A DNA stretch of 64,000 bases from JALZHR01 sp036388475 (lineage in GTDB: Bacteria; Acidobacteriota; Blastocatellia; Pyrinomonadales; Pyrinomonadaceae). Position numbers and translations under genes: made by a program. The notes beneath the pieces were generated by a model. The model had not been told where the DNA came from and did no database searches. It saw only the letters and a list, made by a program, of their open reading frames with translations. Every line of letters begins with the position of its first letter. Positions within the stretch are counted from its first letter, which is position 1. This document shows, piece by piece, positions 34,857 to 42,889 of the stretch. The stretch covers positions 1 through 64,000 of the forward strand of contig DASVRT010000036.1 in assembly GCA_036388475.1 (NCBI GenBank), read 5' to 3'.

Positions 34857-35111
34857 ATGAAAACCATTTCAAAACTGCTTATAATTATCGGAACTTTTTT
34901 AGTTTTTGTCGCCGACGCGTATGCGCTGTGGAATTTTTTCAGCGGTTTTAGCGCGATGAAGACCGGCGAGGCTTCGGGCATCGGAGCGTTTGCGGCGGCG
35001 ATTGATTCCGCTTATCACGGCGTTCTGTTTTCCTTTGTCGGGATATTTTTTCTTTTTATCGGCTGCATTCTGCTTTTGCTTCCGACCCGAGCGCAAAATC
35101 AAATTCGGTAA
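34857..35111 (+). CDS. Small two-helix membrane protein
   Basis: The 84-residue protein has two hydrophobic helices (about 5-28 and 54-76) with a Gly-rich loop (FSGFSAMKTGEASGIGAF) between them. No family is recognised. It begins 62 bases after the M16 peptidase stop; the ribosome site is weak. Confidence 0.6.
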   Translation: MKTISKLLIIIGTFLVFVADAYALWNFFSGFSAMKTGEASGIGAFAAAIDSAYHGVLFSFVGIFFLFIGCILLLLPTRAQNQIR

Positions 35112-35117
35112 AATTCG

Positions 35118-35146
35118 TTGACAGCCATTCGCATCTCGAATACAAT
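35118..35146 (+). promoter_or_regulatory. Near-consensus promoter directly before a GTG start
   Basis: TTGACA (35118-35123), a 17-base spacer and TACAAT (35141-35146) make a near-perfect sigma70-type promoter. Transcription should start about at 35153, the first base of the GTG start codon, so the message may be leaderless. Confidence 0.75.
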
Positions 35147-35152
35147 GGCGGC

Positions 35153-35845
35153 GTGCAAAGCTTTAACGTTAAGAAAATCTTTCTTTACCTGATGATTTGC
35201 TCGATTGCCCTGAGCGCTTTGATGGGCATCTGGGCGATTCTCTCGGGCGATGTGGAATATCGGGTTCTGGGCACGACTTTGACGATTGTCGGAACCAGCA
35301 TTCTGGGTTTAGCCTGCGGCGCTTTTCTCGAAAATCCGCGCTCGCAGAAATTTCCGCTCATCGCCGTGCCGGCGGTCGGGATAATCTTCTCCGTTTTGTC
35401 GGCGCTGATTATAGTATGGCTGATCTGGATTGAAGGAAACTGGAGCGGAGACTTTATTTATAAGACTCTCTGCGTTTCTTCGATTTTCGCGTTTTCGCTC
35501 TCGCACCTGTCGCTTTTGTCTATCGCCCAGCTTTCCAGACGTTTTCGATGGTCGCTAATTACCGCCTACGTCGTCATTTTCGCGCTGGCTTCGATAATTT
35601 CATTTATTGTCGTCTTCGAGCCGCCCAGCGACGGCGGAATAGTTTTACGTCTTATCGGAGTTTTAGCGGTAGTTGATGCCGCCGTTACGGTGATGATTCC
35701 GATTTTTCACCGTCTGAGCCGCACCGAATTTTTCGATATTCCGTCGGTTGCCGAAATCGAAGCGAAAATTGACGCGTTAAAAGCGCAAATTACCCGTCTC
35801 GAAAAACAAAAGGAAGACATTCTAAGCGCCGGACAAGCCGCCTGA
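35153..35845 (+). CDS. Multi-pass membrane protein with C-terminal coiled coil
   Basis: The 230-residue protein has about six hydrophobic helices (roughly 8-30, 39-60, 70-95, 105-128, 135-157, 163-185) and a charged C-terminal coiled coil (about 198-224, AEIEAKIDALKAQITRLEKQ). No family is recognised. The GTG start has no ribosome site but lies about seven bases after a near-consensus -10, suggesting leaderless translation. Its last 24 bases overlap the convergent queC gene. Confidence 0.7.
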   Translation: MQSFNVKKIFLYLMICSIALSALMGIWAILSGDVEYRVLGTTLTIVGTSILGLACGAFLENPRSQKFPLIAVPAVGIIFSVLSALIIVWLIWIEGNWSGDFIYKTLCVSSIFAFSLSHLSLLSIAQLSRRFRWSLITAYVVIFALASIISFIVVFEPPSDGGIVLRLIGVLAVVDAAVTVMIPIFHRLSRTEFFDIPSVAEIEAKIDALKAQITRLEKQKEDILSAGQAA

Positions 35846-36517
35846 AATTTTTTTATAAGCAATCGGGTCTTCCGCGCCCGCCCGCGCAAACCCGCGCCGG
35901 CGCAGCGCGCACGAATCGCACGTTCCGCAAGCCAAATCCTCATTTCGATAGCACGACCACGAAAGATGCAAAGGCGCGTTTAATTTCAAGCCCTTTTCGA
36001 CAATTTCCGCTTTCGATAAATGAATAATCGGCGTGCGGATTGCGAGACGCGTTTCCGGTCTGGTTCCGGCGTCAATCGCCTTTTCGAACGCCTCGTAAAA
36101 TTCCGGGCGGCAATCGGGATAACCGCTCGAATCTTCGGCAACCGCGCCGATGTAGATTCGCTTCGCGCCGATGACTTCCGCCCAACTGGTCGCAATCGAG
36201 AGCATATTCGCATTGCGAAAAGGAACGTAAGAAGTCGGAATTTCCGTCGCGCCGAGATTCGCCTCGCTGACTTCGATTGATTCGTCGGTCAAGCTTGAAC
36301 CGCCGATTTTGGCAAGATATTCAATCGAAACCGCCAGCCGCTTCGCCGCGCCGTAAAAATCCGCGATGTCTTCGAAGGCGCGCCGCTCGCGCCGTTCGGT
36401 TCTCTGCCCGTAGGAAACGTGCAGCAGCGCGATTTCTTCGTTTTCGGATTTGGCAATGGCGGCGGTGACGCACGAATCCATTCCGCCCGATACTAAAACG
36501 ATTGATAATTTATCCAT
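35822..36517 (-). CDS. queC: 7-cyano-7-deazaguanine synthase (queuosine pathway)
   Basis: The 231-residue enzyme converts CDG to preQ0 with ATP and ammonia. The PP-loop motif SGGMDS (10-15) is at the N-terminus, and the zinc site CYRNEDLACGTCDSC (about 187-201) is at the C-terminus, giving four Cys. Length is usual. It is 29 bases downstream of queE on the same strand, and overlaps a convergent gene by 24 bases. Confidence 0.95.
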   Translation of the reverse strand: MDKLSIVLVSGGMDSCVTAAIAKSENEEIALLHVSYGQRTERRERRAFEDIADFYGAAKRLAVSIEYLAKIGGSSLTDESIEVSEANLGATEIPTSYVPFRNANMLSIATSWAEVIGAKRIYIGAVAEDSSGYPDCRPEFYEAFEKAIDAGTRPETRLAIRTPIIHLSKAEIVEKGLKLNAPLHLSWSCYRNEDLACGTCDSCALRRRGFARAGAEDPIAYKKISGGLSGA

Positions 36518-36546
36518 TTTTTATTTTGCCCGCGCGGGCGGATTTT

Positions 36547-37194
36547 TTAAACTCCGTGAACGTCCGCGCCCCAGATGTATTTGTGCAGTTGCAGGTTTAA
36601 TCTTACTTTCAAACCGCTGCGCGAAACGGTTCCGGCGATTTCCGGTAAATTTTTCACGCCGAAAACGGGCGAAATCAAAACGCTGCGCGCGCGGTTTTCC
36701 AAATCGTATTTTTCGATAATCCGGCGCGCAAATTCCCAATCGTTTAAATCGGCGATGACAAATTTTACTTCGTCGCGGTCGGCGCGCAAGTGTTCGAGAT
36801 TCGCCCAGTGATTTCGGTTGCTTTCGCCCGAAGCCGGACATTTGACATCTAAAATCAGCGCGGCGCGGGCGTCGACTTTTTCCGTCGGAACGAAGCCGCC
36901 GGTTTCGATTAAAACCTCGTAACCCGCGTCGCAAAGGCGCGCGATAAAGGGAAAAACGTTTTTCTGCGCGAGCGGCTCGCCGCCCGTTACTTCGACCAGA
37001 CGGCAGCCGAAATCTTTTAGTTCGGCAAGGATTTCATCAAAGCTCAGGCGCGTTCCGCCCGTGAAAGTGTATTCCGAATCGCACCAGACGCAACGCATCG
37101 GGCAGCCCGTCAGACGCACGAAAGCGCACGGGCGACCGGCGTGCGTCGATTCGCCCTGAATCGAGAGAAAAATTTCGGTGATGCGCAAATTCAT
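36547..37194 (-). CDS. queE: 7-carboxy-7-deazaguanine synthase (radical SAM)
   Basis: The ATG at 37194 gives 215 residues starting MNLRITEIFLSIQGESTHAG, the normal QueE head. The radical SAM cluster motif is CPMRCVWC (CX3CX2C, about 31-38). It makes CDG from CPH4, the substrate of QueC encoded next. queD and queF are not in the window. A 14-residue extension is part of a repeat and is not used. The gene is preceded by a repeat hairpin. Confidence 0.95.
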   Translation of the reverse strand: MNLRITEIFLSIQGESTHAGRPCAFVRLTGCPMRCVWCDSEYTFTGGTRLSFDEILAELKDFGCRLVEVTGGEPLAQKNVFPFIARLCDAGYEVLIETGGFVPTEKVDARAALILDVKCPASGESNRNHWANLEHLRADRDEVKFVIADLNDWEFARRIIEKYDLENRARSVLISPVFGVKNLPEIAGTVSRSGLKVRLNLQLHKYIWGADVHGV

Positions 37195-37200
37195 AAACGA

Positions 37201-37262
37201 AAATTCAAACAGGATAGACAGGATAAAAGGAATCAATTATCCCGTTCATCCTGTTTGAATTT
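37201..37262. repeat. 9-bp-period ACAGGAT hairpin
   Basis: AAATTCAAACAGGATAGA then CAGGATAAAAGG on the left is matched by ATCCCGTTCATCCTGTTT then GAATTT on the right. It belongs to the same family as the element at 33319-33405. Confidence 0.78.
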
Positions 37263-37272
37263 TACTTGAAAA

Positions 37273-37716
37273 TTAAAAGAATCCGAACCACGCAGCGACG
37301 TTTAAAAGCTCGCCGATGCCGAACGAAGCCAGATTAGCGACGACGATGGCAATAAACGAGCGAATCCAGTCTTTTGTCTCCAGCAAATTTTTCCGGCGAA
37401 AGGCGAGCCAGAACAAAAAACATTCGGCGGCGGGTGCAAAAGTTTCAGCGACGGCAAGATAAGCGATTCTGGAACGGTCGGAGCCGTCAAGCAGAAGCGC
37501 GGGCAGAACCAATATGACAATCGGATACGTGCAAGCCGTCAGCCACGCGCCGCAGGCGAGCCTTTGTTTAAAACTCAATTTCGGCGAAAGCCCAACGAGC
37601 AAAACCGGCGTTTCAATCAAAATCGTCGTCAGATAGCCGATTGGCAAAAAATACCAGAGGCGGCTTAGATTGCCGCTTTGCGCGGGAACAAAGTCAATAT
37701 CGTCAAATAGAAACAT
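37273..37716 (-). CDS. Hypothetical membrane protein
   Basis: The 147-residue protein has about four hydrophobic helices (roughly 20-42, 52-72, 85-107, 118-143). No family is recognised. Its start lies 11 bases after the stop of the M14 peptidase gene, so it may be co-transcribed with it; a repeat hairpin lies after its stop. Confidence 0.65.
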   Translation of the reverse strand: MFLFDDIDFVPAQSGNLSRLWYFLPIGYLTTILIETPVLLVGLSPKLSFKQRLACGAWLTACTYPIVILVLPALLLDGSDRSRIAYLAVAETFAPAAECFLFWLAFRRKNLLETKDWIRSFIAIVVANLASFGIGELLNVAAWFGFF

Positions 37717-37727
37717 ATTTTTTGTGG

Positions 37728-40118
37728 CTAATCAGATTCCGAAATCGCATTAAAGAAAAGCGGAAAAGTCGCCAGGCTTTGACCGCGATATTGCGGGCGG
37801 AAGCCGAACAGGACAATCTTTCCTTTGCCGATATTGATGGAAACGAGCGCGGCTTTTCCGGCAATTTTTTCCGCGCCCAGAGCCCAGCCGGAAAGCAGAA
37901 TGTTTTCGGGTTTTTCGGGATAGCGCGCGATGATTTCGACGTTTGTGTCGTCGCTGTCGGTTATCTCGAAGGCGGGCGAGCTTTCAAACCACGCGATTGA
38001 TTCTTTCGGCATTTGCGCGGCGATTTTGTGGGCGGTATTGATTTCCGTTTTTAAGATTGAGCCGGGAATGTAGAAATCCTTGCGCTGCAAGCCTTCGGTC
38101 ACGTCGCGGACGGGCACGCCGAGTTCTTTGATGGCAAAATCCGAGGCGCGGTTCAGGAAAACGAGCGTGCCGCCGTCTTCGACAAAACGGCGCAGATTTC
38201 TCGCGCCTTCCTTACCGATGCCGCCCGTGTATTCGTCGGGCATCGTTCCTTTCGCGTAGCCGTTCAGGATTTGGTTTGCCGGTTGGTCGGGAAAGATTAT
38301 GTATTTGCTTTTAAACGTTTGACTCTTTATTTCCCGGTCGGTGACGGAAGCGCCCTCGAAACAGCATTTGTTAAGAAACCGCTCCGCATTCTCAGTCACC
38401 CAACGAGTCCAGCCTTCGTCCATCGAAGCGACTTTTGACTGGTAAATAAGATAATCGGGATTAGAACTATTATTAGAATTATTCCCGTCGCTGCAACCGC
38501 AGCCGCGACCTTGTTCGAGTCCATTTTTCGTCGCTCGATACACGAAAGGCTTGTAAATCGGCTTTGCTTCGACTCCCATTAAAAGCGGGAGAGTGTGAGC
38601 CGTCACGTCGTAGGGCGCGGCGGGATTTCCTTTTTCGTCGCGCAAATTCGGATAAATTTGTTTTTCTAAAAGAGCCTTTGCGAAATTTCCGTATGGTTGA
38701 GCAATCGGTATGACAACGGTTCCGGCGGGATATTTCTCCCCGTTGATTCGAAGATTGGCGGCGAATTTTGTTTCGACGCCGGCGCGCCGGAAGATTCCGA
38801 GAAGTTCTTCGCGCCGGAAGTATTCTTCCGAACCGCTTTCGTCCGCTCCGTCTTTCGGATACGGCAGAACGTAAGCAAACAACTCTCCGTCCCGGCGCGG
38901 TCTGACGGCTTCCCTGCCGATGGCGTAAAATCTCTTGAGCCAGGCTTCGCGATTGTCCGAAGCGTGCCGCAGCAGGCTGAAAGCGGCGGTCGTCATATAA
39001 TTTGTAATGTCGCGCAGACGCCATTCGCCGCCGAGCCAGACGGGCGAAAAATTCGCCGATTCTTTCCGCACGTCATAGCCCGGACCGTTGCGCAAATCTT
39101 CGTATTTAAGCGTTATCGGCGTCGCTAATTTTGCCGAAGCCGTCTCCGACAGGATTCGCACGCCGCCGTGATAATGCGAATAGGCGCGCGCCGGCGTCCA
39201 CGCGTCGTAAGTCGAATTTGTAGTAATTCCCTGAAAGCCTGCGGCGCGTAAATCGTTCGCCATAAAATTGCCGAGTTCCGTGTAGCCTTCGACGATTTCC
39301 TGCGGCACGTTCGGCTCGACCGGCGGCATATACGGCGGCAGAAACAGCCGCGAGCCGCGCTCGCCCTGCTGGTGAATGTCGTGGACGATTTGCGGATGCC
39401 ATTCGTTGTGGATTTTATCAACCGTCAACTGCGTTTCGACTTGCGTGAAAGCATACCAGTCGCGGTTGTTGTCGTGCCCGACGTATTTGTGGTAAAGCTC
39501 CGGCGGCGAAGTGCCCTCGAAAGGCGTTCCCAGGGTTTTGTCATACCAGTTTTTGACGATATCGACGCCGTCCGGGTTTAAGGACGGCACGAGCAGGATG
39601 ATTGTGTTTTGCAGAATCTTTTGAATTTCCGGCTCGTTTGACGACGCCAGCCGGTGCGCAATCAGCATCGAGGAAAGCGTCGAGCCGACTTCCGTCGAAT
39701 GAATTCCGCAGGTGATTAAAACAATCGTCTTGCCTTGCCTGATTAAGCTTCGGGCGAGCCGGTCGCTGCTTTTCAGAAGTCGCGGGTCGGCGAGCCTGGC
39801 GTTTATAGCTTTGTATTTTTCGAGATTTTTTAAATTTTCCGGCGCGGAAATCGTGGCGTAAACAAAAGGTCTGTCGAGCGTCGTTTTGCCGATTTCCTCA
39901 AACCGGACGCGGTTGCTCGCCGCGTCGAGTTTTTTGAAATAATCAACCGTCTGCGTCCACGAAGCGAGCTTGCGGTCGTCGCCCGGCGCAAAGCCGAGCG
40001 TGTCTTTCGGCTCGGGAATTTTCGTCTGCGCAGCGGCGGAAAAAGCAAAAAGAAGAATCAGCGCGCAAAGACGCAGCGGCGCGACGGAAAAAACGGAGAA
40101 AAAACTGTTTTTGAACAT
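37728..40118 (-). CDS. Secreted M14-family zinc carboxypeptidase
   Basis: The 796-residue protein has a signal peptide (cleaved near AAA-QT, residue 30). The zinc motif HSTE (His140, Glu143) and a third His in IVHDIHQQG (His246 or His249) mark the M14 domain (about 50-360). The C-terminal part (about 600-790) looks like the glutamine-amidotransferase-like domain of relatives, with GIGKEGARNLRRFVEDGGTL. An Asn/Cys-rich insertion (GCGCSDGNNSNNSSN, about 537-551) is unusual. It should trim peptides outside the cytoplasm. The start is ATG with GAGG about 13 bases upstream. Confidence 0.88.
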   Translation of the reverse strand: MFKNSFFSVFSVAPLRLCALILLFAFSAAAQTKIPEPKDTLGFAPGDDRKLASWTQTVDYFKKLDAASNRVRFEEIGKTTLDRPFVYATISAPENLKNLEKYKAINARLADPRLLKSSDRLARSLIRQGKTIVLITCGIHSTEVGSTLSSMLIAHRLASSNEPEIQKILQNTIILLVPSLNPDGVDIVKNWYDKTLGTPFEGTSPPELYHKYVGHDNNRDWYAFTQVETQLTVDKIHNEWHPQIVHDIHQQGERGSRLFLPPYMPPVEPNVPQEIVEGYTELGNFMANDLRAAGFQGITTNSTYDAWTPARAYSHYHGGVRILSETASAKLATPITLKYEDLRNGPGYDVRKESANFSPVWLGGEWRLRDITNYMTTAAFSLLRHASDNREAWLKRFYAIGREAVRPRRDGELFAYVLPYPKDGADESGSEEYFRREELLGIFRRAGVETKFAANLRINGEKYPAGTVVIPIAQPYGNFAKALLEKQIYPNLRDEKGNPAAPYDVTAHTLPLLMGVEAKPIYKPFVYRATKNGLEQGRGCGCSDGNNSNNSSNPDYLIYQSKVASMDEGWTRWVTENAERFLNKCCFEGASVTDREIKSQTFKSKYIIFPDQPANQILNGYAKGTMPDEYTGGIGKEGARNLRRFVEDGGTLVFLNRASDFAIKELGVPVRDVTEGLQRKDFYIPGSILKTEINTAHKIAAQMPKESIAWFESSPAFEITDSDDTNVEIIARYPEKPENILLSGWALGAEKIAGKAALVSINIGKGKIVLFGFRPQYRGQSLATFPLFFNAISESD

Positions 40119-40424
40119 TTAATTTTGAAACCTCGAATCGTATCTGCCGCTTTTTATTATAAGCGCCGCGAATAAAATTGAAATTTTTAACATAAATTAA
40201 GTTGCTGACATTCTATATTAAAATTGATTTTCGCCGAAATTATTTTAAATTAGTAGAAAAAATGTTCTCCGCAAAGAAAAAAATCTTTTTTTCTTGCGGA
40301 AAAGCCGGTTTTTGACTTGTTTGCCGATAAACCGCTTGCCACAGAGGGCTTTCGCAAGTTAAATTAACGCAAGTTTCAATTCAAAAACTTTCCCGGTTTT
40401 ACAAAATTCAAGGAGGCTTTTCCA
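40119..40424. other. Divergent intergenic region with a long hairpin
   Basis: This gap separates the divergent M14 and OPT genes. A near-perfect hairpin lies at 40268-40300 (TCCGCAAAGAAAAAAA pairing with TTTTTTTCTTGCGGA). The A/T tracts around it would suit a terminator or a regulatory structure. No clear -35/-10 pair was found by eye. Confidence 0.55.
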
Positions 40425-42785
40425 GTGAAGAGAAATCCTTTTCTCGAAAAATTCAGTCCGTATATTCCCGCCGCGGTGACGAATATGCGCGAGCTGTCGC
40501 TGCTGCCGCTGATTATCGGAACGATTCTCGGCGTCATTTTCGGCGCGTCGTCGCTGTATCTGGTTCTGAAAGTCGGCTTGACGGTCAGCGCGTCGATACC
40601 CGTCGCCGTCATTTCGATAACGCTGTTTCGGCTTTTGTCGAAAGCGAGAATCACGCGCGACGCAACGATTCTCGAACACAATATCGTGCAGACGGCAGGC
40701 TCGGCGGGCGAATCCATCGCTTTCGGTCTGGGCGTGACGATGCCCGCGATTCTGATTCTCGGCTTCGACCTTGAGCTTTCGCGCGTGATGCTGGTCGCCG
40801 TGCTCGGCGGACTTTTGGGAATTTTAATGATGATTCCGCTGCGCCGCGCTTTGATTAAAGACCAGCACGGCATTTTAAAATACCCGGAAGGCACGGCTTG
40901 CGCGCAGGTTCTGATTGCGGGCGCGTCGGAAGAATCGCGCGCCGCTTCGATTGAATCCGAAAAGGTGCGCACCGACGAATCGGCGACCAACGGCGGAAAA
41001 GTTATCGCCATCGGTTTCGGCATCGGCTTTCTTTTCAATACGCTGATGCAGGTTTTCAAAGGCTGGAAGGAAGTTCCCGGAAAACAATTCGACACGCCTT
41101 TCAGAGGCGGCTCGATTTCGCTGGAAAATAATCCGGCGCTGCTCGGCGTCGGCTACATCATCGGACCTAAAATCGCCGGAATTATGTTTGCGGGCGGCGC
41201 TTTGTCTTATCTGGTATTAATCCCGATGATTGTTTATTTCGGCGAATTTTTGGCGGTTCCGCTCGCGCCGGAAACCACGAAGACGATTCACGATTTGTTT
41301 TATATTCCGGTTGCCAATGGCGGCGGTTTCGATTTTGGCAAAGGCATCAGAAACATTCAAAGCAGTTATGTTTTATACATCGGCGCGGGCGCTGTCGCGG
41401 CGGGCGGAATGATTTCGCTGGCGCGCAGCCTGCCGACGATTTGGCACGGTTTAAAGGGCGGACTCGCCGATTTTCGCGGCAGCGCCGCAGGCAGCAGCGC
41501 CGCCGAAACCGATAATGCGCCGCGCACCGACCGCGACCTTTCGATGAAATGGGTGATTGCCGGTATTTTAGGATTAATTATCGCTATCACGCTCGCGCCG
41601 TCTTTAAAAATGAATTTACTCGGCGCGATTCTGATTATCATTTTCGGATTTTTATTTGTCACCGTTTCCTCGCGCCTGACGGGCGAAATCGGCTCGTCGT
41701 CAAATCCGATTTCCGGAATGACCGTCGCCACACTGCTTTTGACTTGTCTGGTTTTTCTGATTATCGGCTGGGTGCAGCCCGACCCGTATTTTGTCACGGC
41801 TTTAAGCATCGGCGGAATTGTCTGCATCGCCGCATCGAACGGCGGCACGACTTCGCAGGATTTAAAAACCGGATTCTGGGTCGGCGGAACGCCGTGGAAA
41901 CAGCAAATCGCCATTCTGGTCGGCGCGACGGCGTCAGCCTTGCTGCTAGGTCCGATTCTGATTCAGCTGAATACTTCTTCGACGGTTTATCAAAAGGTCG
42001 AGCCGACGGATTTCAGCCAGCAATTTGTCGTTCCCGAACAACAGTTGTCGCGCGACGGGACGGAACTGAAAGGCGAAAAAGTTGCCGACGCGTATTTTAA
42101 CGACCAGAATACATACCGGGTTTGGCACAACACGGACACCGCTCACGGAAAGCCCGGTCGTTATCTGATTGATACGCAGGGCAAGCCGGTTTATCTGGTT
42201 GACCCGGGCATCGGCGGCACGATAACGAGACGCGCCGATAACACGGAGGTCGTCAAGTATGACCCGCCGAAGGCGACTTTGATGAGCTATATTATCAAAG
42301 GCATTTTGAGCCAGCAGCTGCCGTGGGGACTGGTGCTTTTAGGCGTGATGATTGCCGTTGTGCTGGAACTTGCCGGGATTCCGTCGCTGGCGTTTGCGGT
42401 CGGGCTTTATCTGCCGATTTCGGTTTCCGCGCCGATTTTCGTCGGCGGAATTGTGCGTTGGGCGGTTGATATTTACTTAAAGAAGAAACTGGCTAACCGA
42501 AATTTAACGGAAGACGAAGTAATCGCCGAAACCGATAAAAGTCCGGGCGTTCTGCTGGCATCCGGCTACATCGCGGGCGGGGCTTTGGCAGGCATTTTAC
42601 TCGCTGTAGCGACCGAGTTTTTGAGTAAAAGAATGGATGCTTTCCAAACCTGGTCGCAAGCCAACAACCCGTTTTTCGCCGGTCCGAATTCTGATTGGCT
42701 GGGGCTGATTCCGTTTTGGATACTGGCAATCGTGCTTTACTATGTCGGTCGCGAACTGCTTTTGAGCGGCAAAAAACCGAGATAG
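40425..42785 (+). CDS. OPT-family oligopeptide transporter
   Basis: The 786-residue protein has about 14-16 membrane helices. Conserved segments include TNMRELSLLPLIIGTILGVI, LKVGLTVSASIPVAVISITL, EHNIVQTAGSAGESIAFG and KYPEGTACAQVL, as in bacterial OPT proteins. A hydrophilic loop (about 530-620) is longer than usual and carries DAYFNDQNTYRVWHNTDTA. OPT proteins import peptides by proton symport or siderophores. The start is GTG at 40425 with a strong AAGGAGG nine bases upstream. Confidence 0.92.
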   Translation: MKRNPFLEKFSPYIPAAVTNMRELSLLPLIIGTILGVIFGASSLYLVLKVGLTVSASIPVAVISITLFRLLSKARITRDATILEHNIVQTAGSAGESIAFGLGVTMPAILILGFDLELSRVMLVAVLGGLLGILMMIPLRRALIKDQHGILKYPEGTACAQVLIAGASEESRAASIESEKVRTDESATNGGKVIAIGFGIGFLFNTLMQVFKGWKEVPGKQFDTPFRGGSISLENNPALLGVGYIIGPKIAGIMFAGGALSYLVLIPMIVYFGEFLAVPLAPETTKTIHDLFYIPVANGGGFDFGKGIRNIQSSYVLYIGAGAVAAGGMISLARSLPTIWHGLKGGLADFRGSAAGSSAAETDNAPRTDRDLSMKWVIAGILGLIIAITLAPSLKMNLLGAILIIIFGFLFVTVSSRLTGEIGSSSNPISGMTVATLLLTCLVFLIIGWVQPDPYFVTALSIGGIVCIAASNGGTTSQDLKTGFWVGGTPWKQQIAILVGATASALLLGPILIQLNTSSTVYQKVEPTDFSQQFVVPEQQLSRDGTELKGEKVADAYFNDQNTYRVWHNTDTAHGKPGRYLIDTQGKPVYLVDPGIGGTITRRADNTEVVKYDPPKATLMSYIIKGILSQQLPWGLVLLGVMIAVVLELAGIPSLAFAVGLYLPISVSAPIFVGGIVRWAVDIYLKKKLANRNLTEDEVIAETDKSPGVLLASGYIAGGALAGILLAVATEFLSKRMDAFQTWSQANNPFFAGPNSDWLGLIPFWILAIVLYYVGRELLLSGKKPR

Positions 42786-42809
42786 ATTTTAAAATTAAAT
42801 TAGAAACCG

Positions 42810-42852
42810 AAGCCGTTTTGCTTTATACTCTCGCAGAACGGCTTTTCGTTTT
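42810..42852 (+). terminator. Terminator hairpin containing a -10-like box
   Basis: AAGCCGTT (42810-42817) pairs with AACGGCTT (42837-42844), followed by TTCGTTTT. The loop contains TATACT. Confidence 0.7.
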
Positions 42853-42889
42853 AACGAAAGCGAATTTTCTCTGAATCAGGGAGACTTAA

